Assembly: GCF_008710145.1 (NCBI RefSeq)
Contig: NZ_VYKL01000026.1
Coordinates: 186,001-250,000 of the forward strand
Reading direction: 5' to 3'
DNA length: 64,000 bases
DNA from: Niallia endozanthoxylica
GTDB taxonomy: Bacteria > Bacillota > Bacilli > Bacillales > Cytobacillaceae
The notes below the pieces were generated by a model. It worked only from the letters and a program-made list of their open reading frames with translations, did not search any database and had not been told where the DNA came from. Within the stretch, counting starts at the first letter, position 1. Each line of letters opens with the position of its first letter. Position numbers and translations under genes: made by a program. Positions 1 through 8,915 of the stretch are shown here, one piece after another.

Positions 1-186
1 GTAAAATGGTTTAATGCAGAAAAAGGTTTTGGATTTATCGAATCTTCAGAAGGTCAAGATGTATTCGTACACTTCTCCGCTATCCAAACTGAAGGCTTCA
101 AAACTTTAGAAGAAGGCCAAGACGTTAATTTTGATATCGTTGAAGGTAACCGTGGACCACAAGCTGCTAATGTAGTTAAAGCATAA
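1..186 (+). CDS. csp: Cold-shock protein (5'-truncated by window edge)
   Basis: The C-terminal 61 residues of a CspA/CspB-type cold-shock protein are visible; the start lies outside the window. The RNP1-like motif KGFGFIE and the RNP2-like DVFVHF are intact, so the visible part should form the five-stranded OB fold that binds single-stranded RNA and DNA as an RNA chaperone. It is very similar to the complete csp gene at 2058-2258, and the two flank a DEAD-box helicase gene. A strong terminator follows the stop codon at once, so it is transcribed apart from the helicase gene. Confidence 0.95.
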   Translation, partial: VKWFNAEKGFGFIESSEGQDVFVHFSAIQTEGFKTLEEGQDVNFDIVEGNRGPQAANVVKA

Positions 187-199
187 TAATTGCTTACCT

Positions 200-231
200 G
201 GGTGATGCACTAAAAGATGCATCACCCTTTT
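200..231 (+). terminator. Rho-independent terminator of csp
   Basis: A perfect 10-bp stem (GGGTGATGCA with TGCATCACCC) and 8-base loop is followed by TTTT, 14 bases after the csp stop codon. Confidence 0.9.
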
Positions 232-494
232 CGTGCGATAATATGAGGTGTTTTATTCATTGATGAGAAATCTAAAATGGACGATTATAAATAAATCAAT
301 GGTGAGCTATTCACTGATATTAACCACGTTCGGACAAGACTTTTCAGGTGAATGAGCAATAACCAAAGTTCTTTAAGTACGGTCACTTACTTTTTCTTAG
401 CTAATTATGAAAAAAAGAAAGGGTAAATGGAAACCATAGTATCGTACAGGGAGAATGAAAACCAGTATAGATATTTAAAGGAGGAAACAAAATT
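232..494 (+). promoter_or_regulatory. Long leader upstream of helicase gene
   Basis: 263 bases separate the csp terminator from the helicase start. I see no convincing gene; a 30-codon ATG frame from 262 lacks a good ribosome binding site. The length suits a regulated 5' leader, as cold-inducible helicase and csp genes often have, but I could not assign a promoter or a specific fold. The segment ends in the helicase ribosome binding site AAAGGAGG at 477-484. Confidence 0.3.
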
Positions 495-1946
495 TTGACA
501 ACTTTTTCAGATTTCGGCTTAAGCAAAGAGCTTGAACAAGCCGTTTATAATATGGGCTTTGAAGAGCCATCGCCGATACAGGCGCAAGCCATCCCGATTG
601 CATTACAGGGTAAGGATATGATTGGGCAGGCGCAGACAGGTACAGGTAAAACAACTGCTTTTGGTGTGCCTCTTTTAGAGAAAATAAGTGTAGATGAAGG
701 AATTCAAGGACTTGTTGTATGCCCTACTCGTGAACTTGCTGTCCAAGTGGCAGAGGAACTAAACCGGATTGGGCAAGTAAAGGGAATACGCACCCTGCCT
801 ATTTATGGCGGTCAGGATATAGGTCGTCAAATTCGTGCTTTGAAAAATCGACCGCAGGTCATTGCAGCGACCCCAGGCCGCTTAATTGATCATATTGAAA
901 GAAAAACCATTCGTCTTGACAATATCAAAATGGTTGTGTTGGACGAAGCGGATGAAATGCTGAATATGGGATTTGTTGAGGATATTGAAAAAATTCTTTC
1001 AAAAGTTCCTGATGAAAGACAAACTTTATTATTTTCAGCGACTATGCCAAGACGGATTCAATCATTGGCAGAAAAATTCATGGTTGAACCTGAGCTAGTA
1101 AAAATCAAAGCGAAAGAAATGACCGTTACCAATATTGAACAGCATTTTATCGAAGTCCAAGAGAAGCAAAAGTTCGATGTACTATGTGGTTTGCTTGATA
1201 TTCAATCCCCAGATCTTGCTATTGTATTTGGACGGACAAAGAAGCGTGTTGACGAGGTAGTAGAAGGTTTAATTAAACGCGGGTATTCAGCTGAAGGTAT
1301 CCATGGAGATATTCCGCAAGCAAAACGTGATCAAGTTATACGCCGTTTTAAAGACCAATCAATTGATATCATGGTTGCAACGGATGTTGCTGCTCGTGGT
1401 CTTGATATAAGTGGTGTTTCTCATGTATATAACTTTGATATTCCACAGGATCCTGAAAGCTATGTCCATCGAATAGGTCGAACAGGTCGTGCCGGTAATA
1501 AAGGAAAGGCTGTTACGTTTGTCACTCCAAGGGAAACGGATCATTTAAGAATCATTGAAAACATGACGAAAAAGAAAATGATGAAAATGCCAATTCCTAC
1601 TACGCACGATGTTTTGGCCGGTAATCAAAAGGTAGCTATTAATCAATTGTTGGAGACAATTGAAAATAATGACTATCAGGAATATAAGCGATTAGCAGAA
1701 AATTTATTGGAAGATAAAGATTCCGTGTCCCTTTTGGCTGCAGCTCTGAAATTAATTACGAAAGAGCCAGATGCAACACCGGTCAAATTAACAGCCGTTG
1801 AGCCTTTAAGATCGAGAAAGCCAAAGACTGACTTTGGCAAGCGTCGCAGTAATGATAGAAATAGCCGTAATAATGACAAGGGCAGATCACGTGATCGCGA
1901 TCGTAGAAGAGGTAGAAATCGTCCAACCAATGAAAAAAATCGATAA
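495..1946 (+). CDS. cshA: DEAD-box ATP-dependent RNA helicase, CshA-like
   Basis: 483 residues with all helicase motifs: Q motif near residue 29, Walker A AQTGTGKT ending at 53, PTREL near 78, DEAD at 151-154, SAT at 182-184, HRIGRTGR at 326-333. A basic Arg/Asn/Asp-rich tail (about 440-483) is typical of CshA and helps bind RNA. The protein unwinds RNA duplexes in ribosome assembly, mRNA turnover and cold adaptation. The TTG start at 495 is chosen because AAAGGAGG lies 10 bases upstream and no ATG is in frame nearby. The gene sits between two csp genes, suggesting a shared role in resolving cold-stabilised RNA structure. The sequence is closer to CshA than to CshB or DbpA/YxiN, since no DbpA-type RNA-binding domain is present. 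Confidence 0.93.
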   Translation: MTTFSDFGLSKELEQAVYNMGFEEPSPIQAQAIPIALQGKDMIGQAQTGTGKTTAFGVPLLEKISVDEGIQGLVVCPTRELAVQVAEELNRIGQVKGIRTLPIYGGQDIGRQIRALKNRPQVIAATPGRLIDHIERKTIRLDNIKMVVLDEADEMLNMGFVEDIEKILSKVPDERQTLLFSATMPRRIQSLAEKFMVEPELVKIKAKEMTVTNIEQHFIEVQEKQKFDVLCGLLDIQSPDLAIVFGRTKKRVDEVVEGLIKRGYSAEGIHGDIPQAKRDQVIRRFKDQSIDIMVATDVAARGLDISGVSHVYNFDIPQDPESYVHRIGRTGRAGNKGKAVTFVTPRETDHLRIIENMTKKKMMKMPIPTTHDVLAGNQKVAINQLLETIENNDYQEYKRLAENLLEDKDSVSLLAAALKLITKEPDATPVKLTAVEPLRSRKPKTDFGKRRSNDRNSRNNDKGRSRDRDRRRGRNRPTNEKNR

Positions 1947-2057
1947 AAATAAAATTTCATAAAAAAAGTATTATAAAATTCGTTTAAATAACCCATATTA
2001 ATAAAGACAGAATTCTATTCTGATTTTTTTAGTTATTTGATTTAGGAGGAAATGTAA

Positions 2058-2258
2058 ATGGCAACAGGTAAAGTAAAATGGTTTAATGCTGAGAAAGGTT
2101 TCGGATTTATCGAAGTCGAAGGTGGAGACGATGTATTCGTACACTATTCAGCAATCCAAACTGACGGATTCAAGAGTCTTGATGAAGGTCAAGAAGTTAG
2201 TTTTGATATAGAAGAAGGTCAACGTGGACCTCAAGCTGTAAATGTAACTAAACTTTAA
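2058..2258 (+). CDS. csp: Cold-shock protein (CspB family)
   Basis: A complete 66-residue cold-shock domain protein. KGFGFIE and DVFVHY are the nucleic-acid-binding motifs, and the surface aromatics W8, F15, F17 and F27 are in place. It acts as a cytoplasmic RNA chaperone and antiterminator. The start is fixed by AGGAGG at 2044-2049. The gene follows the CshA-like helicase after 111 bases with no hairpin that I recognise as a terminator between them, so partial cotranscription is possible, but its own promoter is also likely. It is the second of two near-identical csp genes in the first 2.3 kb. Confidence 0.96.
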   Translation: MATGKVKWFNAEKGFGFIEVEGGDDVFVHYSAIQTDGFKSLDEGQEVSFDIEEGQRGPQAVNVTKL

Positions 2259-2265
2259 TTGATCC

Positions 2266-2300
2266 TAAAGCCCGCTTTTCTATAAAGCCGGGCTTTATTT
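2266..2300 (+). terminator. Terminator of second csp gene
   Basis: A perfect 9-bp stem (TAAAGCCCG at 2266-2274, CGGGCTTTA at 2289-2297) is followed by TTT. It ends just before the next ribosome binding site. Confidence 0.85.
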
Positions 2301-2324
2301 ATGAATAAATGGAGGTACACAAAC

Positions 2325-2726
2325 ATGAAAACATTTAAAGTCCAGTTTCATCAGGAAGATCAAGTCGAAACGATGACTGTTCAAAAATTAAGTGAAGACG
2401 ATTTTAACAATCGCACAGAAGGTGGTACTAGACACTTATTCGAACTTGATACAAATGCCGGCTTTTTTATTTTCTTTGATGGTGTTGATAAGGATGGAGC
2501 AGAGTCCTACTTAGTTCTGCAATATGAAGATGAAAGTGAAGATCCCAGTGCCTGCTATGGCTTTGAATTGAGAGACTTTTATCAGTTTACGGCATTATAT
2601 TTAAATGATTTAGAATTTCAAGATGAGATGGGAGAGGAAGAAGATGAAGATGTATATACGCCTATCCATCATCTTGCCCATCTCATGTATCATATTGTTG
2701 AAGAAGGAAAAAATATCGAAGCATAA
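2325..2726 (+). CDS. Conserved small acidic cytosolic protein, function unknown
   Basis: 133 residues, strongly acidic, with no signal peptide or membrane segment. The middle holds aromatic and Asp-rich stretches (FFIFFDGVDKDG) and the C-terminal third is Glu/Asp-rich before a helical end (HHLAHLMYHIVEEG). The ATG at 2325 is chosen because GGAGG at 2311-2315 precedes it by 9 bases; the upstream in-frame ATG at 2301 lies on the preceding terminator. I do not recognise a named domain. It forms a monocistronic unit between two terminators and converges on the next gene. Confidence 0.75.
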   Translation: MKTFKVQFHQEDQVETMTVQKLSEDDFNNRTEGGTRHLFELDTNAGFFIFFDGVDKDGAESYLVLQYEDESEDPSACYGFELRDFYQFTALYLNDLEFQDEMGEEEDEDVYTPIHHLAHLMYHIVEEGKNIEA

Positions 2727-2730
2727 AAAA

Positions 2731-2763
2731 AGAGGAATCCGATTTATTGGATTCCTCCTTTTT
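2731..2763. terminator. Bidirectional terminator
   Basis: A GAGGAATCC/GGATTCCTC stem (2732-2740, 2749-2757) is flanked by A-run and T-run, between the convergent genes at 2325-2726 and 2765-3055. Confidence 0.85.
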
Positions 2764-2764
2764 G

Positions 2765-3055
2765 TTATTCTGCCTCATGATAATGAGTTAAGCAAAAATC
2801 ATGAACCATTTTCTCTTCCTCATCCTCAAGAGCAAATTCTAAATATTTGTTTTCGATGCTGTCATAGAAGTGATAATTTAGTATTTTCGCTTGCTCACCG
2901 TCAACAAAAAAGAGCACTTTTAATTGCAGTCCATTTTCGTTGTACAGCTCATCATCCTCAGGAACTTCAATCGTTAAGAAAAGTTCATAACGCTCACCAG
3001 CTAAAATTCCAGTGGGGTCTTTTATTTGTTCTACTGTATATTCAGTGATATTCAC
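2765..3055 (-). CDS. DUF6509-like small protein
   Basis: 96 residues beginning VNITEYTVE and containing DPTGILAGERYE and an acidic end. This pattern matches, from memory, a Bacillus family now called DUF6509 and once mislabelled pullulanase; the function is unknown. I prefer the GTG at 3055: the AAAGG at about 3068-3072 abuts the in-frame ATG at 3067 but is properly spaced from this GTG, and family members start M-N-I-T-E. It is cytosolic, with no signal sequence. Convergent with the upstream plus-strand gene, sharing a terminator, and divergent from nnr. Confidence 0.65.
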   Translation of the reverse strand: MNITEYTVEQIKDPTGILAGERYELFLTIEVPEDDELYNENGLQLKVLFFVDGEQAKILNYHFYDSIENKYLEFALEDEEEKMVHDFCLTHYHEAE

Positions 3056-3217
3056 TATGTAATGCATCCTTTCAGTCAAAATCGTTCTATTCAGCCTTAT
3101 CCTAATGAATAAGACCCTTCTCATTATACACCAACTATCTTTCCTTGAAACAGATTTTCTCATATAGATGACAAAAGTATTATAATAGTAATAGAAATAA
3201 GAGAAAGTGGGGTAGAC

Positions 3218-4651
3218 ATGTATCTTTATAGAAGTCAGCAAATAAAAGAAATAGACAGACGAGCAGAACAAATAGGGATGTCACTCTTCTCATTGATGGA
3301 AAATGCAGGAAGCGGTTTGTATCGTCAGTTGGTATCAGTAATAAAAAAGACGGATAAAGTGTTAATTTTATCTGGGAAAGGAAATAACGGAGGAGATGGG
3401 ATTGTCCTTGCCCGTTATTTAAAAAATAACGGTTATGATGTTACATTGGTTTTTCCAATCGGGGAACCTAAAACTCCGACAGCAATTGAACATTTGAACT
3501 ATTATCAAGCATGTGGCTATGAAGTAGATTTATTTTCAGCAAACATTGAAGTAGATTGGGTGATTGATGCTTTATTAGGAGTGGGAGGTCAATTGCCATT
3601 AAGGAAAGATTTTGCTCAAATAACAGACTGGATCAATCAAGCAAAGGCAAAAGTGGCTGCTGTGGATCTTCCGACAGGTGTTTGTTCTGATGAGGGAAAT
3701 ATAGATGAGCATGCTGTTCAAGCTGATTATACATTTGCACTCCATGGCATGAAGCCGTCAGCTTTCTTATTTCCTGCCAGCGGTCATTATGGTGAAGTAT
3801 CTATCATTGACATTGGTATTCCACAAACAAGCGGATGGAGAGTATGGACGAGTGATGACGTTAGAAATACGTGGCCAAAGTATACCGGTAATACACATAA
3901 AGGGACCTTTGGAAATAATCTATTAATTGCTGGCAGTGATGAGATGCCAGGCAGTGCAGCATTAGCAGCTATTGGGGCTCTGCGTTTTGGTACGGGAAAG
4001 CTGACTGTTGCCACAACGAAGCATGCATCAACGATTATTGGCCCACTTGCGCCTGAAGCTACATTTACATTTAATTTAAAAACGGATGAAATTCCTAATC
4101 ATTATTTATCAGTGGCTGTTGGTCCAGGCCTTAATCCTAATGATGAATTGGAAATATTAATCGAGAACCTTTTAAAACAGCCTGTTTCGATTATTCTTGA
4201 TGCTGGAGCCTTAAAACAACGAGAATATATAAAAAGAAATGCGGCGACGATTATTACTCCGCATCCAGGCGAATTCAGCAGACTCACAGGGAAAAGTTCG
4301 GCGGATATTCAACAAAACCGTATTTCATTAGCATCACAATATGCCATTGAAAACGGGATAACAGTAGTACTTAAAGGGCAATATACGGTCATTGCTTTTC
4401 CAGATGGTACAGGTGTTGTGAATAAGACTGGGAACCGTGCTTTATCAAAAGGAGGGACAGGAGACACTCTGACAGGGATGATATTAGCAAGTATAGGTAC
4501 ACATCGGAATGTAAAAGCAGCCATTGCCAATGCGGTTTTTATTCATGGAGCTTGTGCTGACCATTGGATTAAAGACAGGGGAGATCAGACTTTATCTGCA
4601 CATGATTTTGATCAGCTGCTTCCAGAAATATGCAGCCATTTTTCATCGTAG
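3218..4651 (+). CDS. nnr: Bifunctional NAD(P)H-hydrate epimerase / ADP-dependent dehydratase
   Basis: 477 residues. The N-terminal YjeF_N domain (about 1-210) shows GKGNNGGDG at 53-61 and epimerises R- and S-NAD(P)HX. The C-terminal carbohydrate-kinase-like NnrD domain (about 220-475) has TPHPGEF and the nucleotide-binding GGTGDTLTG and dehydrates S-NAD(P)HX using ADP. Together they repair damaged nicotinamide cofactors in the cytoplasm. The length fits the fused bacterial form, slightly shorter than the E. coli enzyme. The ribosome binding site (AAGTGGGG) before the ATG is modest. A TATAAT at 3181-3186 is a plausible -10 element. Transcribed alone; it converges on the cidAB operon. Confidence 0.95.
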   Translation: MYLYRSQQIKEIDRRAEQIGMSLFSLMENAGSGLYRQLVSVIKKTDKVLILSGKGNNGGDGIVLARYLKNNGYDVTLVFPIGEPKTPTAIEHLNYYQACGYEVDLFSANIEVDWVIDALLGVGGQLPLRKDFAQITDWINQAKAKVAAVDLPTGVCSDEGNIDEHAVQADYTFALHGMKPSAFLFPASGHYGEVSIIDIGIPQTSGWRVWTSDDVRNTWPKYTGNTHKGTFGNNLLIAGSDEMPGSAALAAIGALRFGTGKLTVATTKHASTIIGPLAPEATFTFNLKTDEIPNHYLSVAVGPGLNPNDELEILIENLLKQPVSIILDAGALKQREYIKRNAATIITPHPGEFSRLTGKSSADIQQNRISLASQYAIENGITVVLKGQYTVIAFPDGTGVVNKTGNRALSKGGTGDTLTGMILASIGTHRNVKAAIANAVFIHGACADHWIKDRGDQTLSAHDFDQLLPEICSHFSS

Positions 4652-4673
4652 GTATAATCCTTTGAAATAATAT

Positions 4674-4715
4674 AAAAAAGATGCTTTGGAAAGAGAGTGG
4701 ATGTTCCAAAGCATC
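4674..4715 (-). terminator. Terminator of cidAB operon
   Basis: A perfect 12-bp stem (GATGCTTTGGAA at 4680-4691, TTCCAAAGCATC at 4704-4715) is followed on the minus strand by TTTTTTAT. The stem begins inside the cidB stop codon. It can also end nnr transcripts. Confidence 0.9.
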
Positions 4716-5403
4716 ATGGCATCATATTCATTAAAGAGGGGATAAGGGAGTTTACCCAGAATAAAGAAATCCAAGCAGCAAATATCATTGCAATCATCGA
4801 AAAGGTTGCTTCTTTTTCACCGTATTCCATTGCTGCACTTGTACCTGAGCCATGTGCACCCATTCCAAGGGCTAGTCCTCTCGCAATCGGTGACTTGATG
4901 GAAAACCATTTAATAATATATGGACCAATCATACCACCTGTAATTCCCGTGACAATGACGAAAATGGTTGTTAAGGAAGGAAGTCCTCCGATGTCTTTTG
5001 AAATTTCAATAGCAACTGGTGTTGTAATGGACCGCGGCAATAAGCTTAGTAAAAGATCCGGTTGTAAATGACCAAGTAAAGCCAAGGCAAAGGAAGAGAT
5101 AATCGCAACAAAGGTACCAGATGTAATACTGACCAAAATATTTCCAAAATATTTTTTTAATAGAGGCAAATGTTTATAAATTGGAATGGCGAAGGCAACC
5201 GTTGCAGGTCCCAACATATGTGTGATGACCTTTGCATCAGAAATATACGTGTTAACAGGAATATCAATGAGAAAAATCATGCCAATTAAAATTAAAGTGC
5301 TGACTATTAATGGGTTTAAAAACGGAAAAGACCATTTTTTATAAGCTTTTTTTGCAAGTATATAAACGATAAACGTAATAGCTGTACCGATGATTATATT
5401 CAT
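4714..5403 (-). CDS. cidB: CidB/LrgB family membrane protein
   Basis: 229 residues, all hydrophobic helices with short loops: an LrgB-family integral membrane protein. Family motifs seen include the Gly-rich GLALGMGAHGSGTSAA near the C-terminus and PRSITTPVA in the middle. LrgB/CidB proteins work with CidA/LrgA in a holin-like system affecting autolysis, membrane physiology and, in Bacillus, export of overflow metabolites such as pyruvate or acetate. The ATG overlaps the cidA stop codon (ATGA), so the genes are translationally coupled; a GAGGG site lies just upstream. Confidence 0.9.
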   Translation of the reverse strand: MNIIIGTAITFIVYILAKKAYKKWSFPFLNPLIVSTLILIGMIFLIDIPVNTYISDAKVITHMLGPATVAFAIPIYKHLPLLKKYFGNILVSITSGTFVAIISSFALALLGHLQPDLLLSLLPRSITTPVAIEISKDIGGLPSLTTIFVIVTGITGGMIGPYIIKWFSIKSPIARGLALGMGAHGSGTSAAMEYGEKEATFSMIAMIFAAWISLFWVNSLIPSLMNMMP

Positions 5404-5768
5404 TCATGTTCCCTCACTTTCCAATTATTTACTTTCTCAGCGATAAATGCTGTAGAACTAATGACGATAAAGGTACTTAAACCGACGAGTAATACGGATT
5501 CAATTCCTTGCCAGCTGAATAGTTCATCATAATTTACGATACCAACCGCTGAAGGAATAAAGAATAATAAAAGTTCAGCCAACAACCAGTTTCCGCCTTG
5601 TTCAATCCATTCCAATTTGACAATTTTAAGTAATAAGGCTGCTAAGAGAAGTAACAGCCCTACCATTGAAGCGGGAATAGGGACGGGGAATACCGCTTTA
5701 ACCATTGATCCAAGAAACAGAAATACATGGATAAACAAGATTTGTACAATGATTGTCATGATTTTCAT
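5400..5768 (-). CDS. cidA: CidA/LrgA family holin-like protein
   Basis: 122 residues with four predicted membrane helices and the family sequence VPIPASMVGLLLLL. It forms the holin-like partner of CidB. I chose the ATG at 5768 because AAGGAG lies 8-9 bases upstream; an in-frame GTG at 5775-5777 sits on top of that site. First gene of the cidAB operon, directly downstream of a LysR gene on the same strand, with a promoter and inverted repeat in the gap. Confidence 0.9.
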   Translation of the reverse strand: MKIMTIIVQILFIHVFLFLGSMVKAVFPVPIPASMVGLLLLLAALLLKIVKLEWIEQGGNWLLAELLLFFIPSAVGIVNYDELFSWQGIESVLLVGLSTFIVISSTAFIAEKVNNWKVREHE

Positions 5769-5805
5769 TTTCTTCACTCCTTCATCATTCCGTTTGGTTA
5801 CTTTT

Positions 5806-5840
5806 ACTATAAGTGGTATTGTGCTTTCAGTAAAATACCA
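5806..5840 (-). promoter_or_regulatory. cidAB promoter with LysR-type inverted repeat
   Basis: On the minus strand, TTTACT (5829-5834) and TATAGT (5806-5811) are separated by 17 bases. A perfect 7-bp inverted repeat TGGTATT-N13-AATACCA (5814-5840) covers the -35 box. This spacing is usual for a LysR-type regulator site, and the LysR gene lies next door. The assignment to CidR is inference. Confidence 0.55.
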
Positions 5841-5909
5841 TTATTTCATAGCTGATATAACCAAAAGTTATGAAAGGGCTTTTCATTATAAGAAAAGGTT
5901 TTCATGACC

Positions 5910-6788
5910 TTATGTTTTTTGCATTAGAATGAAGTCGATGAATGTTCGTGCAGCATTGGATACATATTTACCCTTTTTTGTAACGACGGCAAGATTCCAT
6001 GGAGTGGCTGGAAATAGATTGAGAATTTTAATCTGTTCGTTTTCTATTCGGTTACAAATAGATTCAGGTAATATCGTCACACCTAAATTTGCTGCTACAA
6101 TCTCTGACATAAAGTCCCATTGTGAGCTTTTAAACAGGATATTCGGCTCAAACCCTTCACTTATACATTGCTTCCAGATAATATCATGAAGGGCAAATTC
6201 TTCACTGAAGAAGATAAATTCTTCTTGTTCAAGCTCCTTTAAATGAATAGCCTCACGAGTGGCAAGGGGATGATTCTTTTGGAGGATAAGCTTCATTTCC
6301 TCGCTTACAATCGGAACAATCTCAAGGTCTTCATCCAACACTGGTAATACGGCAATCCCAAGCTCGATTTCTCCATCAAGTACTTTTTTTGTCAGTTTTG
6401 GCGCTGCATATTCTGTAATATTAATTTTGATATTAGGAAAAGCCTTGTGAAATTGAGCTAATACCTTTGGGAAAAAAAGACTGCCTGCAATAGGAGGAAT
6501 CCCGATTTGAATCATTCCCCGCTTTAGATTCGACATATCTTCTAATGTGGTCGACATTTCATCGAGAAGGGCAAGCATCTTTTTGGCATATTCCATTACA
6601 ATCAAACCGGCATCTGTTACATCGCTTGACTTATTACTGCGGATAATTAAGGTCATGCCTAGCTCTTCTTCAAGACCTTTGACCATTTTACTTAAAGCGG
6701 GCTGCGAGACATGGAGAATTTCAGCTGCTTTTGTCATGTTTTTTTGTTTGGCTACTTCAAGAAAATAGAGTAATTGACGTATTTCCAT
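5910..6788 (-). CDS. LysR-family regulator, CidR-like
   Basis: 292 residues: N-terminal winged helix-turn-helix (about 1-60, with QPALSKMVKGLEEELG as recognition region), a linker helix, and a periplasmic-binding-protein-like effector domain (about 90-290). Such regulators bind inverted repeats with T-N11-A character and respond to a small metabolite; the CidR/YwbI group responds to acetate. It lies 141 bases upstream of cidA on the same strand, whereas in B. subtilis the corresponding ywbI gene is, as I recall, divergent from ywbHG. GGTGG precedes the ATG. Confidence 0.85.
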   Translation of the reverse strand: MEIRQLLYFLEVAKQKNMTKAAEILHVSQPALSKMVKGLEEELGMTLIIRSNKSSDVTDAGLIVMEYAKKMLALLDEMSTTLEDMSNLKRGMIQIGIPPIAGSLFFPKVLAQFHKAFPNIKINITEYAAPKLTKKVLDGEIELGIAVLPVLDEDLEIVPIVSEEMKLILQKNHPLATREAIHLKELEQEEFIFFSEEFALHDIIWKQCISEGFEPNILFKSSQWDFMSEIVAANLGVTILPESICNRIENEQIKILNLFPATPWNLAVVTKKGKYVSNAARTFIDFILMQKT

Positions 6789-6939
6789 TTATTAAACCAC
6801 CATTCGATTTTGATACTTCTATTTAATGATACTATTATTATTATAAGGATGAAAAAGGGGACTAGGAATAGTGACCATTTAAATAAGTTGGTTTTTTCAG
6901 TGTATTTTGATACATTTACTTAGGTGAGGAGAGGATAAA

Positions 6940-7809
6940 ATGATTAAATTACTAGCACTTGATTTAGATGGTACGTTACTTGATAAAGGAAAATATATCA
7001 GTCAAAGAAATATAGAAGCTATTCAAGCAGCCATACAAAAAGGAATTGAAGTGGTCATAGCGACAGGCCGGGCAAACTTTGATGCGCAAAATTTGTTTGA
7101 AGATATTCCGTTTAATCCATGGATTATTGGGACAAATGGAGCTACTATACATAAACCGAATGGAGAACTATTTTATTCAGCTCCCCTTGAAAAATCGTTA
7201 GCGATTTCTATGCTAAAAGTGCTTGAGGAAAAGCAATTATATTATGAAGCTTTTATTGAGGGGAAGATTTGTGCACCGCAATATGGACGAGAGCTCTTGT
7301 TTGAGGAAATGGAGCATTTAAAAGTGGTTGAGCCTAACATAGACATGGAACTGCTGCGACTGGAAGTAGAAATTCAATTTAACCAATCAGAATTTATGTT
7401 TATCCCTTCCTATCAGGAATTATTGGATACAAACAGCGATATTTATAATATTCTTGCGTATTCCTTTGACGAAGATAAGTTAAAAAATGGCTGGTCGCAA
7501 TTTACAACTATTCCTGATATAACCATTGTTCAATCAGGAGTACATAATTTTCACCTTCAACATAAACAGGCTTCAAAGGGGAATGCCTTAAAGATTCTTG
7601 CTAAAGAGTTACAGATTCATTTAGCAGATTGTGCTGCAGTTGGTGATAACTATAATGACCTGTCCATGTTGGAAATCGTTGGTCTTAGCTCTGCAATGGG
7701 GAATGCAGATAAAGAAATAAAAGACGCCTGTGACTTTGTAACGAAGCCAAATAACGAGGATGGAGTGGCTTTCTTTATTGAATCATTTCTAAAGGATAGC
7801 TTTTCATAA
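6940..7809 (+). CDS. Cof-type HAD-superfamily phosphatase
   Basis: 289 residues. HAD motif I is LDLDGTLLD near residue 7, motif II is ATGR, and motif IV is GDNYNDLSML near residue 230; a Cof-type C2 cap lies between them. The Asp nucleophile and Mg2+-binding Asp residues are intact. Members dephosphorylate sugar phosphates, flavin precursors or other small metabolites, and the substrate cannot be read from sequence. GGTGAGGAGAGG precedes the ATG. Monocistronic, ending in a strong terminator. Confidence 0.9.
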   Translation: MIKLLALDLDGTLLDKGKYISQRNIEAIQAAIQKGIEVVIATGRANFDAQNLFEDIPFNPWIIGTNGATIHKPNGELFYSAPLEKSLAISMLKVLEEKQLYYEAFIEGKICAPQYGRELLFEEMEHLKVVEPNIDMELLRLEVEIQFNQSEFMFIPSYQELLDTNSDIYNILAYSFDEDKLKNGWSQFTTIPDITIVQSGVHNFHLQHKQASKGNALKILAKELQIHLADCAAVGDNYNDLSMLEIVGLSSAMGNADKEIKDACDFVTKPNNEDGVAFFIESFLKDSFS

Positions 7810-7820
7810 ATAATAACAAA

Positions 7821-7870
7821 AAACAACCACTATCATTCTCTTAAAAGATTCGATTCAAGTGGTTGTTTTA
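7821..7870. terminator. Bidirectional terminator
   Basis: An 11-bp stem AAACAACCACT (7821-7831) with AGTGGTTGTTT (7858-7868), flanked by A-rich and T-rich runs, lies between convergent genes. Confidence 0.85.
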
Positions 7871-7875
7871 TATTA

Positions 7876-8100
7876 TTAACTTGTAAAGTCATATATTTCA
7901 TATGGGGTGCTTTTAATCATATAGAAATGAGGTTTTTCTGCATTTTGTTTATTCAGTTCAGAAAAGAGCTGTTTATATTCAATTATCGAGAGTTCGCCAT
8001 TAATATAACCTTTTTGAGTAAAGTCCAGCAGTTCATTGACATGTTCCGGTTTACGTTTCTTTTCCTGTGTGAAATGATTAATAAGGTTTTCCAATAGCAT
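7876..8100 (-). CDS. YppF-like small protein
   Basis: 74 residues, hydrophilic and mostly helical. The core HVNELLDFTQKGYINGELS...YKQLFSELNKQNA resembles, from memory, the YppF family of Bacillus (ANELLDF...YI.G.L...EYR), whose function is unknown. GAGGGG lies 7-8 bases before the ATG. It is transcribed alone and converges on the Cof phosphatase gene. Confidence 0.7.
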   Translation of the reverse strand: MLLENLINHFTQEKKRKPEHVNELLDFTQKGYINGELSIIEYKQLFSELNKQNAEKPHFYMIKSTPYEIYDFTS

Positions 8101-8455
8101 GAATAATCCCCTCTTTCTTATCTAAATCCAGTATATTTAATGATTTATCTATACCCAAAAACAGTATATCATGGAACATTTTTTATACTTAATTTTTATA
8201 AAATTCAAACTTACGACACCATTTTACAATATTATTGATTACACTTAGGCTTTATTCGAATATACGAACAGAATATGGCTTTTTACTGTAAAAATTAACA
8301 AGCGTTGTAGAATGAAGTCGAAAATAATATGAGAATAAATAATTAATATTTTAATTGTGATGAAATTTATCTCAAATAAAAAATATATCGAATTTTGTAA
8401 AGATTTGTCCTGTTTTTATGTTAATCATGGTAGAATGTCAGAGGGAGGGGACATT
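8101..8455. other. Intergenic, AT-rich, no gene seen
   Basis: 355 bases of very AT-rich sequence between divergently transcribed genes. It should hold both promoters. A TAGAAT at 8431-8436 may be the -10 element for the lipoprotein gene, but I cannot pair it with a clear -35 box. No repeats or RNA structure recognised. Confidence 0.5.
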
Positions 8456-8887
8456 ATGATGTTAAGAATCATATTAATGGTTTTACTTTTGTTTTTTGTG
8501 ACGGCATGTAATGCAGAAAATCAGACTACAAAAGAAGATGCAAGTGCTAGTTCCTACAACAGAGAAATGACTGATGAAGAACAAACATACATCGATTACA
8601 TTTTGAAAGAGGATTACGAAACCCTAATATCCATTACCCAAAATCGTGAGTCTGAACTTAAAAATGATTATTACCGAATAGCACTTGGACTAAAGCTTTA
8701 TGAAGAAGTAGAAATAAGAAAAAAGGAACTGGATGTAACCAATGAGGAAATTGAATTGAGATATTCAACCATTTTGTTTATGCTAGATCGAGTGAAATTT
8801 ATCCCTGCAGAAATAAAAGACAAGGTGAAGGAAGTAAAAAAATTATCACAATACCAAAAGGATTATTATGCGAATAAGCAATTATAG
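8456..8887 (+). CDS. Small lipoprotein, function unknown
   Basis: 143 residues from the ATG at 8456, preceded by GGGAGGGG. A hydrophobic signal peptide (about residues 3-16) ends in the lipobox FVTAC, so the cysteine would be lipidated and the protein anchored outside the membrane. The mature part is charged and helical with many Glu, Lys and Tyr. I do not recognise a domain. The in-frame extension upstream to 8357 lacks a ribosome binding site and would block the signal peptide, so I rejected it. Confidence 0.8.
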   Translation: MMLRIILMVLLLFFVTACNAENQTTKEDASASSYNREMTDEEQTYIDYILKEDYETLISITQNRESELKNDYYRIALGLKLYEEVEIRKKELDVTNEEIELRYSTILFMLDRVKFIPAEIKDKVKEVKKLSQYQKDYYANKQL

Positions 8888-8915
8888 TTTGATAACTTTT
8901 GTTTACTGCTACATG

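Noticed and set aside
262-354. 30-codon ATG frame in the leader of the helicase gene
   Set aside because: No usable ribosome binding site and no recognisable product; more likely untranslated leader.
2623-3048. Plus-strand frame of 141 codons
   Set aside because: It overlaps two real genes and the terminator between them, and the protein has no sensible composition.
5617-5907. Plus-strand frame across cidA and its promoter
   Set aside because: Antisense shadow of cidA; no ribosome binding site.
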